This document shows positions 7,968-15,633 of a DNA stretch of 64,000 bases, one piece after another (within the stretch, counting starts at the first letter, position 1; every line of letters begins with the position of its first letter). The notes below the pieces were generated by a model that made no database searches, was not told the DNA's origin, and saw only the letters and a program-made list of their open reading frames with translations. Where the stretch lies: the NCBI RefSeq assembly GCF_000718785.1, contig NZ_JOCA01000001.1, positions 558,001-622,000 of the forward strand, written 5' to 3'. The translations under genes and the position numbers were made by a program. This DNA is from Streptomyces sp. NRRL WC-3626 (GTDB taxonomy: Bacteria > Actinomycetota > Actinomycetes > Streptomycetales > Streptomycetaceae).

Positions 7968-8819
7968 GTGGAGATCAAGTTGTTGGGCACCCTGACTGCC
8001 AACTTTGGGAACGACGCATGGACACCCAGCGCGGCCAAGCACCGTCAGGTGCTGGCCCTGCTGGCGCTCCGCGCCCGGCGCACGGTGCCGGTGTGGGAAC
8101 TGGTCGACGAACTCTGGGGCGACCAGCCTCCGCGCAGCGCCCAGGCGACGCTGCAGACGTACATGATGCAGTTGAGACGGGGGATAGCCGCCGTGTCCGG
8201 CAAGGGCGGCATGGTCCGGGCGAAGGAGATTCTCGCTACGGCGCACGGTGGCTATGTGCTCAACGCGGCGCCCGACGAGGTGGACGCGCTGACGCACGAG
8301 AGTCTGGTCTCCGCGGGGCTCGCCATGGCCCGCAAACGGGACCACCGGCTCACGTCCGAGCTGCTCAACCAGGCGCTGGGGCTGTGGCGCGGCGATGTGC
8401 TGTTCGACGTGCCGCTGGGTCCGGTGCTGCGGGTGGAGGTGCTGCGGCTGCAGGAGTCGCGGCTCAGCGCGTTCGAGATCTGTGTGGCGGCGGATCTGGC
8501 GCTCGGCCGGGGCATCGAGGTCCTGGCCAGGCTGACCGAGCTGACGGCGCGCTATCCGCTGCACGAGCGGTTCCATCTGCAGCTGATGCTGTCGCAGCAC
8601 CAGGCGGGCCGGATGTGGCAGGCGCTGGAGACCTACCGGCGGCTGCACACGCGGCTGGTGACCGAGCTGGGCCTCGAGCCCTCGGAGGCGGTCCGCGAGG
8701 CGCACCAGCGGATGCTGCGCGGCGACGCGCCGGTGCCGGCCGCGGTCGTCGGCGACTGGGACTGGGGCATGCGGGCGGAATTCGGCCACGAGCCGCTGCA
8801 CAGCAGCGGACCCGCCTGA
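7968..8819 (+). CDS. SARP-family transcriptional regulator
   Basis: This 283-residue SARP begins VEIKLLGTLTANFG, with the winged-helix core TVPVWELVDELWGDQPPRSAQATLQTYMMQLRR. An activation domain follows, with TELTARYPLHERFHLQLMLS and ending LGLEPSEAVREAHQRML. The start is the GTG at 7968, 7 bases after a GGGGAGAGG site. The open frame extends upstream to 7698 but would overlap the divergent SARP and adds non-homologous sequence. Pairing with the divergent SARP suggests layered pathway-specific control of the neighbouring biosynthetic genes. Confidence 0.92.
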   Translation: MEIKLLGTLTANFGNDAWTPSAAKHRQVLALLALRARRTVPVWELVDELWGDQPPRSAQATLQTYMMQLRRGIAAVSGKGGMVRAKEILATAHGGYVLNAAPDEVDALTHESLVSAGLAMARKRDHRLTSELLNQALGLWRGDVLFDVPLGPVLRVEVLRLQESRLSAFEICVAADLALGRGIEVLARLTELTARYPLHERFHLQLMLSQHQAGRMWQALETYRRLHTRLVTELGLEPSEAVREAHQRMLRGDAPVPAAVVGDWDWGMRAEFGHEPLHSSGPA

Positions 8820-8942
8820 CCCGGTCAGCGGACCGTCAGCGGCGTGTGAACGGGCCCGGTTAGCGTGCCGCGCGGCGGGAACCGACCGCCGTTTCGCGGT
8901 GCGGCGATCGGGGGGTCACGGGTGAGATCCGAGGACACGACC

Positions 8943-9680
8943 ATGGCGGGGCCGGCGCTGCTGCTGGTGAGCCATGGAAGCCGGGATCCGCGGCACGCCG
9001 CGACCGTACGGGCGCTGGCCGGGCGGATCCGGCGGGGGCGCCCCGGTGTGACCGTGACGACCGCGTTCCTGGAATTCGACGCGCCGGGCGTGGCGGGCGC
9101 GCTGGCGGAGCTGCGGCGGGCCGGCGCCGGGGCGGCCGTCGCGGTGCCGCTGCTGCTGACCCGCGCCTATCACGCCAAGACCGACCTGCCGGCGGCGCTC
9201 GCGGATGCCGAGGGGCCCGCGGTGCGCCGGGCGGCGGTGCTCGGCGGCTCGCCGCTGCTGCTGCGGGCGGTGGAGCGGCGGCTCTTCGAGGCGGGACTGA
9301 CCCCCGCCGACCGGTCCACGACCGGGATCGTCCTGTCGGGCGCCGGTTCCCGGGACCCGGAGGCGATCGAGTCGGTCGGCGCGGCCGCCCGTGAGCTGCG
9401 GCGCGCGGGCTGGCGCGCGGTACGGCCGGCGTTCGTCACCGGCCCGACACCCCGGCCCGGCGACGTCGTACGGGAACTGCGGGCGCGGGGCGTGCGCCGG
9501 GTGGCGGTCGCGCCGTACGTACTGGCACCGGGCCTGCTGCCCGACCGTATCGCCGCGGAGGCGGCGGCGGCCCGGGCCGACATCCTCTCCACACCCCTCG
9601 GCGACACCCCGGAACTGGCCCGCCTCGTCACCGAACGATGGCTGGAAGCCCACGCTCCCCTGGGCGCGCCCGTGGGGTGA
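8943..9680 (+). CDS. Sirohydrochlorin chelatase-like protein (CbiX family)
   Basis: This 245-residue protein has two chelatase-like halves. The first carries LLVSHGSRDPRH with the metal-chelating histidine at about 12 and PLLLTRAYHAKTD with a second histidine. The second half has the equivalent LSGAGSRDPEA with the histidine replaced by alanine, so only the first half is likely active. The family inserts Co2+ or Fe2+ into sirohydrochlorin. The ATG at 8943 has a GAGGA site. It is probably a housekeeping insertion within the cluster edge, as nothing nearby belongs to tetrapyrrole metabolism. Confidence 0.85.
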   Translation: MAGPALLLVSHGSRDPRHAATVRALAGRIRRGRPGVTVTTAFLEFDAPGVAGALAELRRAGAGAAVAVPLLLTRAYHAKTDLPAALADAEGPAVRRAAVLGGSPLLLRAVERRLFEAGLTPADRSTTGIVLSGAGSRDPEAIESVGAAARELRRAGWRAVRPAFVTGPTPRPGDVVRELRARGVRRVAVAPYVLAPGLLPDRIAAEAAAARADILSTPLGDTPELARLVTERWLEAHAPLGAPVG

Positions 9681-10146
9681 GCCACCGCCCGCCCCGTCCG
9701 GACGCTCGGGATGGCGCACTCCGGTGCCGCAACCGCCGGGCACGCCCGCAGCGCAGGCGCGCGCACGCGCGGCGCGCTCGGGGCGGAGGGCTCGGGGCGG
9801 GAGCCCCGGTGATGTGCCCCGCCGGAATGCGCCGGGCGCGACCGCCTCGGGGCGGGGTCATTCCGCCCCGCAGCATCGGCGTGCGCACGCGCGGCGCGCT
9901 TGGGCCGGAGGGCCCGGGGCCGGAGCCCCGGTGATGTGTCCCGCCCGAGTGCGCCGGGCCGGGCTCGCCACGGGGGCGGGGGAATTCCGCCCCGCAGCAT
10001 CGGCGCGCGCACGCGCGGCGCGCTCGGCCCGGAGGGCCCGGGGCCGGAGCCCCGGTGATGTGTCCCGCCCGAGTGCGCCGGGCCGGGCTCGCCACGAGGC
10101 GGGGGCCGTGCGTTCGGCAGCGCCGGGGTGTGGCCGCCGGGTGGGG
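9681..10146. repeat. Gene-free interval with about 2.8 tandem copies of a 122-base repeat
   Basis: No convincing gene is seen in these 466 bases. Imperfect direct repeats begin at 9761, 9883 and 10007 (spacing 122 and 124) and end near 10098. Each starts GCGCACGCGCGGCGCGCT and contains GGAGCCCCGGTGATGTG and a segment close to GAGTGCGCCGGGC. Copies 2 and 3 are almost identical and copy 1 is diverged. The interval lies between convergent genes and is rich in potential hairpins. It is not CRISPR-like because the units are contiguous with no variable spacers. Confidence 0.75.
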
Positions 10147-10668
10147 TCAGGTCAGGGCGTGGAAGGCTCGGCGGTACCAGAGGAGGGCGTCCGTCGGGGT
10201 GTTCTGGGCGGGGCCGTTGCGAACGGCGGTGAGGGCGCCCACCAGGAGGGTGTGGTCGCCCACCGGGATCGTGCGGTGGGTCAGACAGCGGAAGGCGGCC
10301 GTGGCGTCGGGGAACCAGGGGAGGTCGGTGCCGGGCCAGGTGGTGACGCCGGTGCCGGCGAAGCGGTCGATGTTCTGCCGCGCGAACCGGTCGGCCAGGA
10401 GGCGGTGCCGGTCGGCGAGGATGTGGACGACGAACTCCCCCGACTCCACGAGGGCCTGGTGGCAGCTCGAGGTGTGGGCGACCGCGACCTGGAGGAGCGG
10501 CGGGTCCAGGGAGACCGACGTCACCGAGCTGGCCGTGCAGCCCCGGCGTCCGCCCCGGCCGTCCGAGGTGGTCACCACGGTCACGGGCGAGGCCAGTTCC
10601 GCCATGGCGTCCCGGAACTGCTGGGCGCTCACCAGGGGCGCCTGCTGGGAAGTGGGTGTCGACGTCAT
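10147..10668 (-). CDS. Flavin reductase-like protein
   Basis: This 173-residue protein has the flavin reductase (HpaC/split-barrel) fold signature: FRDAMAELASPVTVVTT, the CTASSVTSVSLDPPLLQVAV core, FVVHILADRH and a conserved histidine near GDHTLLVG. It supplies reduced FMN or FAD to a partner monooxygenase with NAD(P)H. The start ATG at 10668 has an AGGAGG site. It follows the sarcosine-oxidase-like gene by 65 bases on the same strand. The luciferase-like monooxygenase at 12794-13855 is the likely client, by inference. Confidence 0.88.
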   Translation of the reverse strand: MTSTPTSQQAPLVSAQQFRDAMAELASPVTVVTTSDGRGGRRGCTASSVTSVSLDPPLLQVAVAHTSSCHQALVESGEFVVHILADRHRLLADRFARQNIDRFAGTGVTTWPGTDLPWFPDATAAFRCLTHRTIPVGDHTLLVGALTAVRNGPAQNTPTDALLWYRRAFHALT

Positions 10669-10733
10669 GGTCGCCCTCCTGGGGTCGCGGCAGCGGTGAG
10701 TGGCCGGGGCGTACGGGTGGCGCGTGGCGCGGA

Positions 10734-11876
10734 TCAGCCGAAGCGGTTCGGGGACATGAAACCGATGGGCACCGTCGTCTCCTCGCCCCGCACGATCTCG
10801 GCGAGGGCCTCGCCGATCCCGGTGGCGTGTTTGAAGCCGTGCGCGTTGTCGCCGCCGGCCACCACGACGCGCGGGTCGTCCCCGGGCCGGCCGATGACGA
10901 ACTGGCCGTCCGGTGTGCGGGTCAGCATGCAGACGGCGACCTTCGACGGCAGCGGTTCGAGGCCGGGCAGTTTCGCCGGCAGCAGGGCCGTCAGCGCGGA
11001 CCAGTCGACCGGGCCGACCGAGCGGTCGTAGGCCTCGGGGTCCAGGGGCAGGGCGTCGGCCCGGTCCTCGATGCCGAGCTTGACGTCGTGGCCGCCCTCC
11101 GCGCCGTTGCCCCACAGGATCGTGCCGTCGTCCAGTTCCCGCATGAAGACGGGGAACTGCTCCAGACCGAAGGTGTCGTCCCCCGGCTCCAGTGGCCGGA
11201 ACCAGGTGATGGGCATCCGCACGGTCCGCAGCGGAAGTCCGCCGACCAGTGAGGACAGCCAGGAGCCGACCGTGAACACCACCTGCCGCACCCGGAGTTC
11301 GCCCTGGGAGGTGCGCAGGACGACACCGTCGGGGATCAGGTCGTAGGTGGTGATGCGGGTGTCGGTGAGGACGCGGGCGCCGCACTTCTCGGCCCGGCTC
11401 ACCGCCGCCCGGATGGACAGTTCCGGCCGGATGATGCCGGCGGACGGCTCCCGGACGCCGATGTGGCCCTCCGGGACGCCGACATGGCGGGGGTAGTGGA
11501 AGCGCAGCGCCTGGCCGGTGAGGGTGCTCACCTCGATGCCGTGCTGGTAGGCGGCGGTCAGCGTGCCGCCGGCGACCCGGCCGTCCTTCGGGCCGATGAG
11601 CAGCCCTCCGACCGGGAAGAACAGCTGCTCGTCGGCGGAGTCCTCCAGGGTGCTCCACAGTTCCCGGGAGCGCCGGGCCAGCGGGACCAGGCCGGGGTGC
11701 TCCAGGCAGGTGACGCGGAACATCCGCGAGCCTCCGTGCGAGGACCCCAGCGAGTGGCCCGGCTGGTGGCGTTCGATGCCGATGGCGTCCACGCCGCGCT
11801 CGGCGAGCTGCCACAGCGCGCACGCCCCCCACGCTCCCAGACCGACCACCGCGACCTCCGCGTCCCACCGCGTCAT
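10734..11876 (-). CDS. Sarcosine oxidase/N-methyltryptophan oxidase-type FAD enzyme
   Basis: This 380-residue flavoenzyme has the dinucleotide loop VVGLGAWGACALWQLAERG at the N-terminus, then SSHGGSRMFR as in monomeric sarcosine oxidase and MTOX. Near the C-terminus, C316 in AVCMLTRTPDG aligns with the cysteine that binds FAD covalently in that family, and HGFKHATGIGE carries the conserved lysine. It should oxidise a secondary or cyclic amine, or an amino acid, with O2. The nikkomycin enzyme NikD belongs to the same broad family, but the N-terminal motif here is closer to MSOX/MTOX. It is divergent from the short SARP gene across a promoter carrying two TGAGT-N7-ACTCA palindromes. Confidence 0.85.
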   Translation of the reverse strand: MTRWDAEVAVVGLGAWGACALWQLAERGVDAIGIERHQPGHSLGSSHGGSRMFRVTCLEHPGLVPLARRSRELWSTLEDSADEQLFFPVGGLLIGPKDGRVAGGTLTAAYQHGIEVSTLTGQALRFHYPRHVGVPEGHIGVREPSAGIIRPELSIRAAVSRAEKCGARVLTDTRITTYDLIPDGVVLRTSQGELRVRQVVFTVGSWLSSLVGGLPLRTVRMPITWFRPLEPGDDTFGLEQFPVFMRELDDGTILWGNGAEGGHDVKLGIEDRADALPLDPEAYDRSVGPVDWSALTALLPAKLPGLEPLPSKVAVCMLTRTPDGQFVIGRPGDDPRVVVAGGDNAHGFKHATGIGEALAEIVRGEETTVPIGFMSPNRFG

Positions 11877-11948
11877 GCGTCCTCAACTCCTCACCCGTGA
11901 CTGTGACCGCGACGCCCCAAGACGACCACGGCGCGGCCGGCCTGATCG

Positions 11949-12022
11949 TGAGTAGCCGCCACTCACTCCGCCCCGCGGCCCACCCGCCGGGCCGGCGAGG
12001 CCAGTTGAGTACCCGGCACTCA
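11949..12022. promoter_or_regulatory. Two TGAGT-N7-ACTCA operator-like palindromes (left divergent promoter)
   Basis: TGAGTAGCCGCCACTCA at 11949-11965 and TGAGTACCCGGCACTCA at 12006-12022 lie between the divergent FAD oxidase and short SARP genes, 57 bases apart centre to centre. The same motif occurs twice in the other divergent promoter at 21849-21944, which links the two loci to one regulator. Confidence 0.65.
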
Positions 12023-12084
12023 GGCGGGCGGGCGGCGGTCCGCGGTGAGCTGGGCGGGAGCTGCGGTGTGCGACGGAGGTGCAG

Positions 12085-12783
12085 ATGCGGTTTCGAGTGC
12101 TGGGCGTTCCCGAGGTCCACGACGACGTCGGTGACCGGCGGGTGCCCCTGACCAGTCCCAAACAGCGGCAGCTCCTCGGGGCGCTGCTGGTCCGTCCCGG
12201 GGAGCCGGTCGCCATGGAGCGGCTGATCGAGGAGCTGTGGAGCGGGGGCGCGCCCGGCAAGGCGGTGAACGCCCTGCAGGCCCATGTGTCGCGGTTGCGG
12301 CAGCTGTTGATCGAGGCGGAGCCGTCGCGGGCCAACACCCCGCGGCTGGTCGCCCGTGACACGGGCTATGTGCTGGAGGCGCGGCCCGAGGAGCTGGACA
12401 GTGCCCGGTTCCTGCTGGGCGCGGCGAAGGCGCGGGCACTTCTGGGCAGCGATCCGCGCACCGCCTGCGCGCTGTTCACGGAGGCCCTGGGCCTGTGGCG
12501 GGGGCCGGCGATGGCCGGCAGCACCAGCGGTCCGCTGTGCGCGGGGGCGGCGTCGGAGCTGGAGGAGGAGCGGCGGTCCGTCCAGAAACTGCTGTACGAC
12601 GCCCAGTCCCGCCTCGGTCTGCGGCACCGGGTCTCCCCGGTCCCCGTACCGGCCGGGGACCGCGGGGAGCTGGTGCGGCTGCGGGCCCGGGTCGACGAAC
12701 TCGTCGACGAGCAGCGGCTGCTGCGCTCCCAGGTCGAGGAGCTGTCGCTGCTCCTGGGTTCCCGGGCGCTCAGCCGCCGCTGA
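12085..12783 (+). CDS. Short SARP-type regulator with coiled-coil tail
   Basis: This 232-residue protein starts MRFRVLGVPEVHDD and has a complete SARP winged helix (PVAMERLIEELWSGGAPGKAVNALQAHVSRLRQLL, GYVLEARPEELD). The activation domain is cut short: the last third of a normal BTAD (the EPS...AHQRML end seen in the two SARPs upstream) is missing. It is replaced by LVRLRARVDELVDEQRLLRS and further heptads likely to form a coiled coil. The ATG at 12085 is 6 bases after a GGAG site. It may be an altered activator or a dominant-negative partner, by inference. Its promoter carries two TGAGT-N7-ACTCA palindromes. Confidence 0.85.
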   Translation: MRFRVLGVPEVHDDVGDRRVPLTSPKQRQLLGALLVRPGEPVAMERLIEELWSGGAPGKAVNALQAHVSRLRQLLIEAEPSRANTPRLVARDTGYVLEARPEELDSARFLLGAAKARALLGSDPRTACALFTEALGLWRGPAMAGSTSGPLCAGAASELEEERRSVQKLLYDAQSRLGLRHRVSPVPVPAGDRGELVRLRARVDELVDEQRLLRSQVEELSLLLGSRALSRR

Positions 12784-12793
12784 CGGGCCGGGC

Positions 12794-13855
12794 TCAGCCG
12801 GTGAAGGCGGGGGCGACCTCCTGCGCGAACAGTTCCATCGCGCGGGCGGCCCGGCCGTAGGCGAGGCCGCCGGGGTTGAACTGCAGGCTGACGGTCAGGT
12901 CCGCGCCGAACTCCTCGCGGGTGCGCTCGAGTTGCGCGCGTACCTGGTCCGCGTCGCCGGCGAACACCTTGTTCGCCGCGAGGGAGGCCGCGAAGTCGTA
13001 GTTCCTGGCCTTCTCGAGGAATTTATCGTAGCCCGGGTAATCGGCCCGGTTTCCCTTGGCGAGCGGCTCCACCGCCTTCGCCATGTGGTCGATGTAGGAG
13101 CGCTCGTAGAATTCTCCGGTGCGGCGGGCCTCTTCGGCGTCGTCCGCGAGATAGCAGGTGTATTTGATCTGAATGCGGCGGGCGGCCGGGTCGTGGCCGG
13201 CCTCGTCCCAGGCGGCCCGGTATTTCTGCAGCATTCCCGAGAGCTGTTCGGCGCTGGTGACCGACGGCACCACCTGGAGGTGGTGGCCGGCCGTGCCGGC
13301 GGCCGCGCACGATTCCGCGCTCGTCGCGGAGGCGATGAACACCGGCGGGTGCGGGGCCTGGTAGGGCCGGGGCAGCAGGGTGACGGGACCGAAGCGGTGG
13401 AAGCGGCCCTCGAAGACGACGTCCTCCTCGCTCCACAGCCGTACGCACGCCTCGACGCCCTCGTCGAACCGGGCGCGGCTCTCGTCCATGGGGATGCCGA
13501 ACGCCTCGAACTCCGTGGGCAGGAAGCCCCGTCCGAAGCCGACGTCGAGCCGCCCGTGCGAGAGGTGGTCGAGCATGGCCAGCTTGCCGGCCAGCTTGAC
13601 GGGGTGGGTGAAGGCCGGGACGACCGCGCCCGTCGTGATGCGGATACGGCTGGTGCGGGCGGCCATCGCGGTCAGCAGGGTGACGGGGTCGGGGCTGTAG
13701 CCGCCGTACCCGGTGAAGTAGTGCTCCACGGTCTGGACGTGCTCGTAGCCCAGCGCCTCCGCGAGTTCGACGAGGCGGAGGGTCTCGTCGTAGTAGGCCG
13801 TGGCGCTCTTCTGCGCGGGATCGATCACCGGAAAGAAATTCACGCCGAATTCCAT
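12794..13855 (-). CDS. Luciferase-like (LLM) flavin-dependent monooxygenase
   Basis: This 353-residue TIM-barrel protein is of the bacterial luciferase family. The N-terminus MEFGVNFFPVIDP, then VQTVEHYFTGYGGYSPDP, ITTGAVVPAFTHPVKLAGKLAM and GRLDVGFGRGFLPTEFEAFG are typical, as is the C-terminal VFAGDADQVRAQLERTREEF. It uses reduced FMN and O2. In natural-product clusters such enzymes perform N- or C-oxygenations, and the substrate here is unknown. The start ATG at 13855 has a GAGGGG site upstream. The flavin reductase at 10147 may supply reduced flavin. It is divergent from the DegT aminotransferase. Confidence 0.88.
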   Translation of the reverse strand: MEFGVNFFPVIDPAQKSATAYYDETLRLVELAEALGYEHVQTVEHYFTGYGGYSPDPVTLLTAMAARTSRIRITTGAVVPAFTHPVKLAGKLAMLDHLSHGRLDVGFGRGFLPTEFEAFGIPMDESRARFDEGVEACVRLWSEEDVVFEGRFHRFGPVTLLPRPYQAPHPPVFIASATSAESCAAAGTAGHHLQVVPSVTSAEQLSGMLQKYRAAWDEAGHDPAARRIQIKYTCYLADDAEEARRTGEFYERSYIDHMAKAVEPLAKGNRADYPGYDKFLEKARNYDFAASLAANKVFAGDADQVRAQLERTREEFGADLTVSLQFNPGGLAYGRAARAMELFAQEVAPAFTG

Positions 13856-14089
13856 GAACGCTTCGCCCCTCGTGTCGGCTGGATGTACGGCCCTCTCGTG
13901 CGGTCCGTCGTGAATCATCGGCCCGGCCTTTGCGGCGGGGCAAGCTTTCCCGGAAAGATTGACGGGCTGTCAAACCCGTGTCAGGTGCGCCGACTTGCTC
14001 TCTGCGCCGCGCGCTCACAAACGTAAGGTCACTCGTGTCGCCTTGTTCGGCGACGGGAAAACCATCCCCGAATCTGCCGGAGGGTACTT

Positions 14090-15376
14090 ATGCGCGGGGC
14101 CTACAAAGTTCCGTACGCGAGTCGCGGAAGCATCCTCGGAGCGACGGAGGCGGCGGCTCTGGGACAGCTGCTCGAATCCGGTGAGTCCCTGTCCATGGGT
14201 TCCTGGCGGGAGCGGTTCGAGCGGCGTTTCAGTGAGTACGCCGGCACCCGGTACGCGCTGAGCGTCACCAGTGGGACCGTCGCCCTGGAACTCGCCGTCC
14301 ACCTGCTCGACCTGGCGCCGGGGGACGAGGTCGTCGTCACCCCGCAGACCTTCCAGGCGACCGTGCAGCCCCTGCTCGACCGACAGGTCCGGGTGCGGTT
14401 CTGCGACATCGACCGGGAGTCCCTGAACATGGACCCCGCCTCGCTGAAGAGCCTCATCACGGACCGGACCCGGGCGATCCTGCTGGTCCACTACGGCGGC
14501 TGGCCCGCCGAGATGGACGAGATCGTCACCATGGCCAGGGAGCGGGGCATCCTCGTCGTCGAGGACTGCGCGCACGCCCTGGGGGCCCGCTACGACGGCC
14601 GGCGTCCCGGATCGCTCGGTGACATCGGCTGCTTCAGCTTCCACGCGTCGAAGAACATCACCACGCTCGGCGAGGGCGGCATGCTCACCTTCGACCGGGA
14701 CGACTGGGCGGAGCGGGTCGACCGGCTGCGCTCCAACGAGATCGACGGCGTGTTCGTCGCCGGCGACGCGTCGCCGCTGGACGCGCCGGAGCTGCTGCCC
14801 TGGATGAAGTACTCGTCGTCCGTGTACCGGGACGCCTGCCTGGGCGTGCGCCGCAGCGGCACCAACGCCACCCTGTCGGAGGCGGCCTGTGTGGTCGGGC
14901 TGCACCAGCTGGACCGGCTGGAGGACCTCGTCGACCGGCGGCGCGCCATCGCGGCCCGGCTGAACGCGGTCGTGGACCGGCATCCGCACGCGCGGGCCGG
15001 CCGTCCCCGTCCGGGGGTGCATCACGCCCAGCATCTGTACACCTGCTTCGTGTCCGGCCCGCGCGGCACCCGTGAGGCGCTGGTACGCGGACTCGACGCA
15101 CGGGGTGTCGAGGTGCAGCTGCGCTACTTCCCGCTGCATCTGCTGCCGGAGTGGCGCTCGCGCGGTCATCTGCCCGGCGAGTGCCCGGTGGCGGAGGAGC
15201 TGTGGTTCACCGAGCACGTCAACCTGCCCTGCCATCCGGGGCTGACCGACGAGCAGGTGGACCACCTGGCCGACGCGCTGGACGCGGCCCTGGACGACGC
15301 GCGCAACGTGATCGAGAACGCCGAGAGCCTCACGACCGTACCGAGCATCAAGGAGACCTCGCATGCCGCTCATTGA
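14090..15376 (+). CDS. DegT/DnrJ/EryC1-family PLP aminotransferase
   Basis: This 428-residue PLP enzyme shows SVTSGTVALELAV (cofactor phosphate loop), VVVTPQTFQATVQPLL, VEDCAHALGARYDG (aspartate partner) and the Schiff-base lysine K188 in FSFHASKNITTLGEGG. The family transaminates keto-sugars or cyclic ketones, and includes AHBA synthase-like members. No other sugar pathway gene is present, so a cyclitol or ring ketone substrate is as likely as a sugar. The ATG at 14090 has a strong GGAGGG site. Its 3' end overlaps the tautomerase gene by 14 bases, suggesting that the two act in sequence. Confidence 0.9.
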   Translation: MRGAYKVPYASRGSILGATEAAALGQLLESGESLSMGSWRERFERRFSEYAGTRYALSVTSGTVALELAVHLLDLAPGDEVVVTPQTFQATVQPLLDRQVRVRFCDIDRESLNMDPASLKSLITDRTRAILLVHYGGWPAEMDEIVTMARERGILVVEDCAHALGARYDGRRPGSLGDIGCFSFHASKNITTLGEGGMLTFDRDDWAERVDRLRSNEIDGVFVAGDASPLDAPELLPWMKYSSSVYRDACLGVRRSGTNATLSEAACVVGLHQLDRLEDLVDRRRAIAARLNAVVDRHPHARAGRPRPGVHHAQHLYTCFVSGPRGTREALVRGLDARGVEVQLRYFPLHLLPEWRSRGHLPGECPVAEELWFTEHVNLPCHPGLTDEQVDHLADALDAALDDARNVIENAESLTTVPSIKETSHAAH

Positions 15377-15569
15377 CGTCAAGCTGTACGAGGGCCGCCT
15401 GGACGGCGCCACCGAGACGGAACTGATCGCCCGGATCACGGACGCGGTCGCCGAGGTGTTCGGCGACCAGGCGCGCGCGGCGACCTGGATCGTCCTCCAG
15501 GAGGTGCCGGCCACCCGCTGGGGCATCGCCGGCGTACCGGGGAAGCCGCCGCTCTCGGCGCGGGGGTGA
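15363..15569 (+). CDS. 4-oxalocrotonate tautomerase-like small protein
   Basis: This 68-residue protein begins MPLIDVKLYEGRL, so proline 2 is available as the catalytic base after methionine removal. The helix TETELIARITDAVAEVFG follows, as in the 4-OT family. It would catalyse a keto-enol or dienol isomerisation. The start lies inside the end of the aminotransferase gene, so translation is probably coupled. The substrate is unknown. A strong hairpin terminator follows. Confidence 0.85.
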   Translation: MPLIDVKLYEGRLDGATETELIARITDAVAEVFGDQARAATWIVLQEVPATRWGIAGVPGKPPLSARG

Positions 15570-15593
15570 GCTCCGGGAGCGACGGCCACACCG

Positions 15594-15631
15594 ATCCCCC
15601 GGCGGTCCGCGTAAGTGGGCCGCCGGGGGAT
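15594..15631. terminator. Strong hairpin terminator between convergent genes
   Basis: A 15-base stem (ATCCCCCGGCGGTCC pairing with GGGCCGCCGGGGGAT, with a single G-T wobble) encloses an 8-base loop. It lies just downstream of the tautomerase gene and immediately beside the stop of the convergent ABC transporter gene, so it probably acts in both directions. Confidence 0.85.
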
Positions 15632-15633
15632 TC

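Noticed and set aside
9761..10098. CRISPR array
   Set aside because: The units are about 122 bases long and contiguous, with no short repeats separated by unique spacers and no cas genes.
9681..10146. Several open frames through the repeat region (e.g. 9638-9934 and 9628-10095)
   Set aside because: They are Arg/Ala/Pro-rich with repeated segments that follow the DNA repeat, have no convincing ribosome site and no domain.
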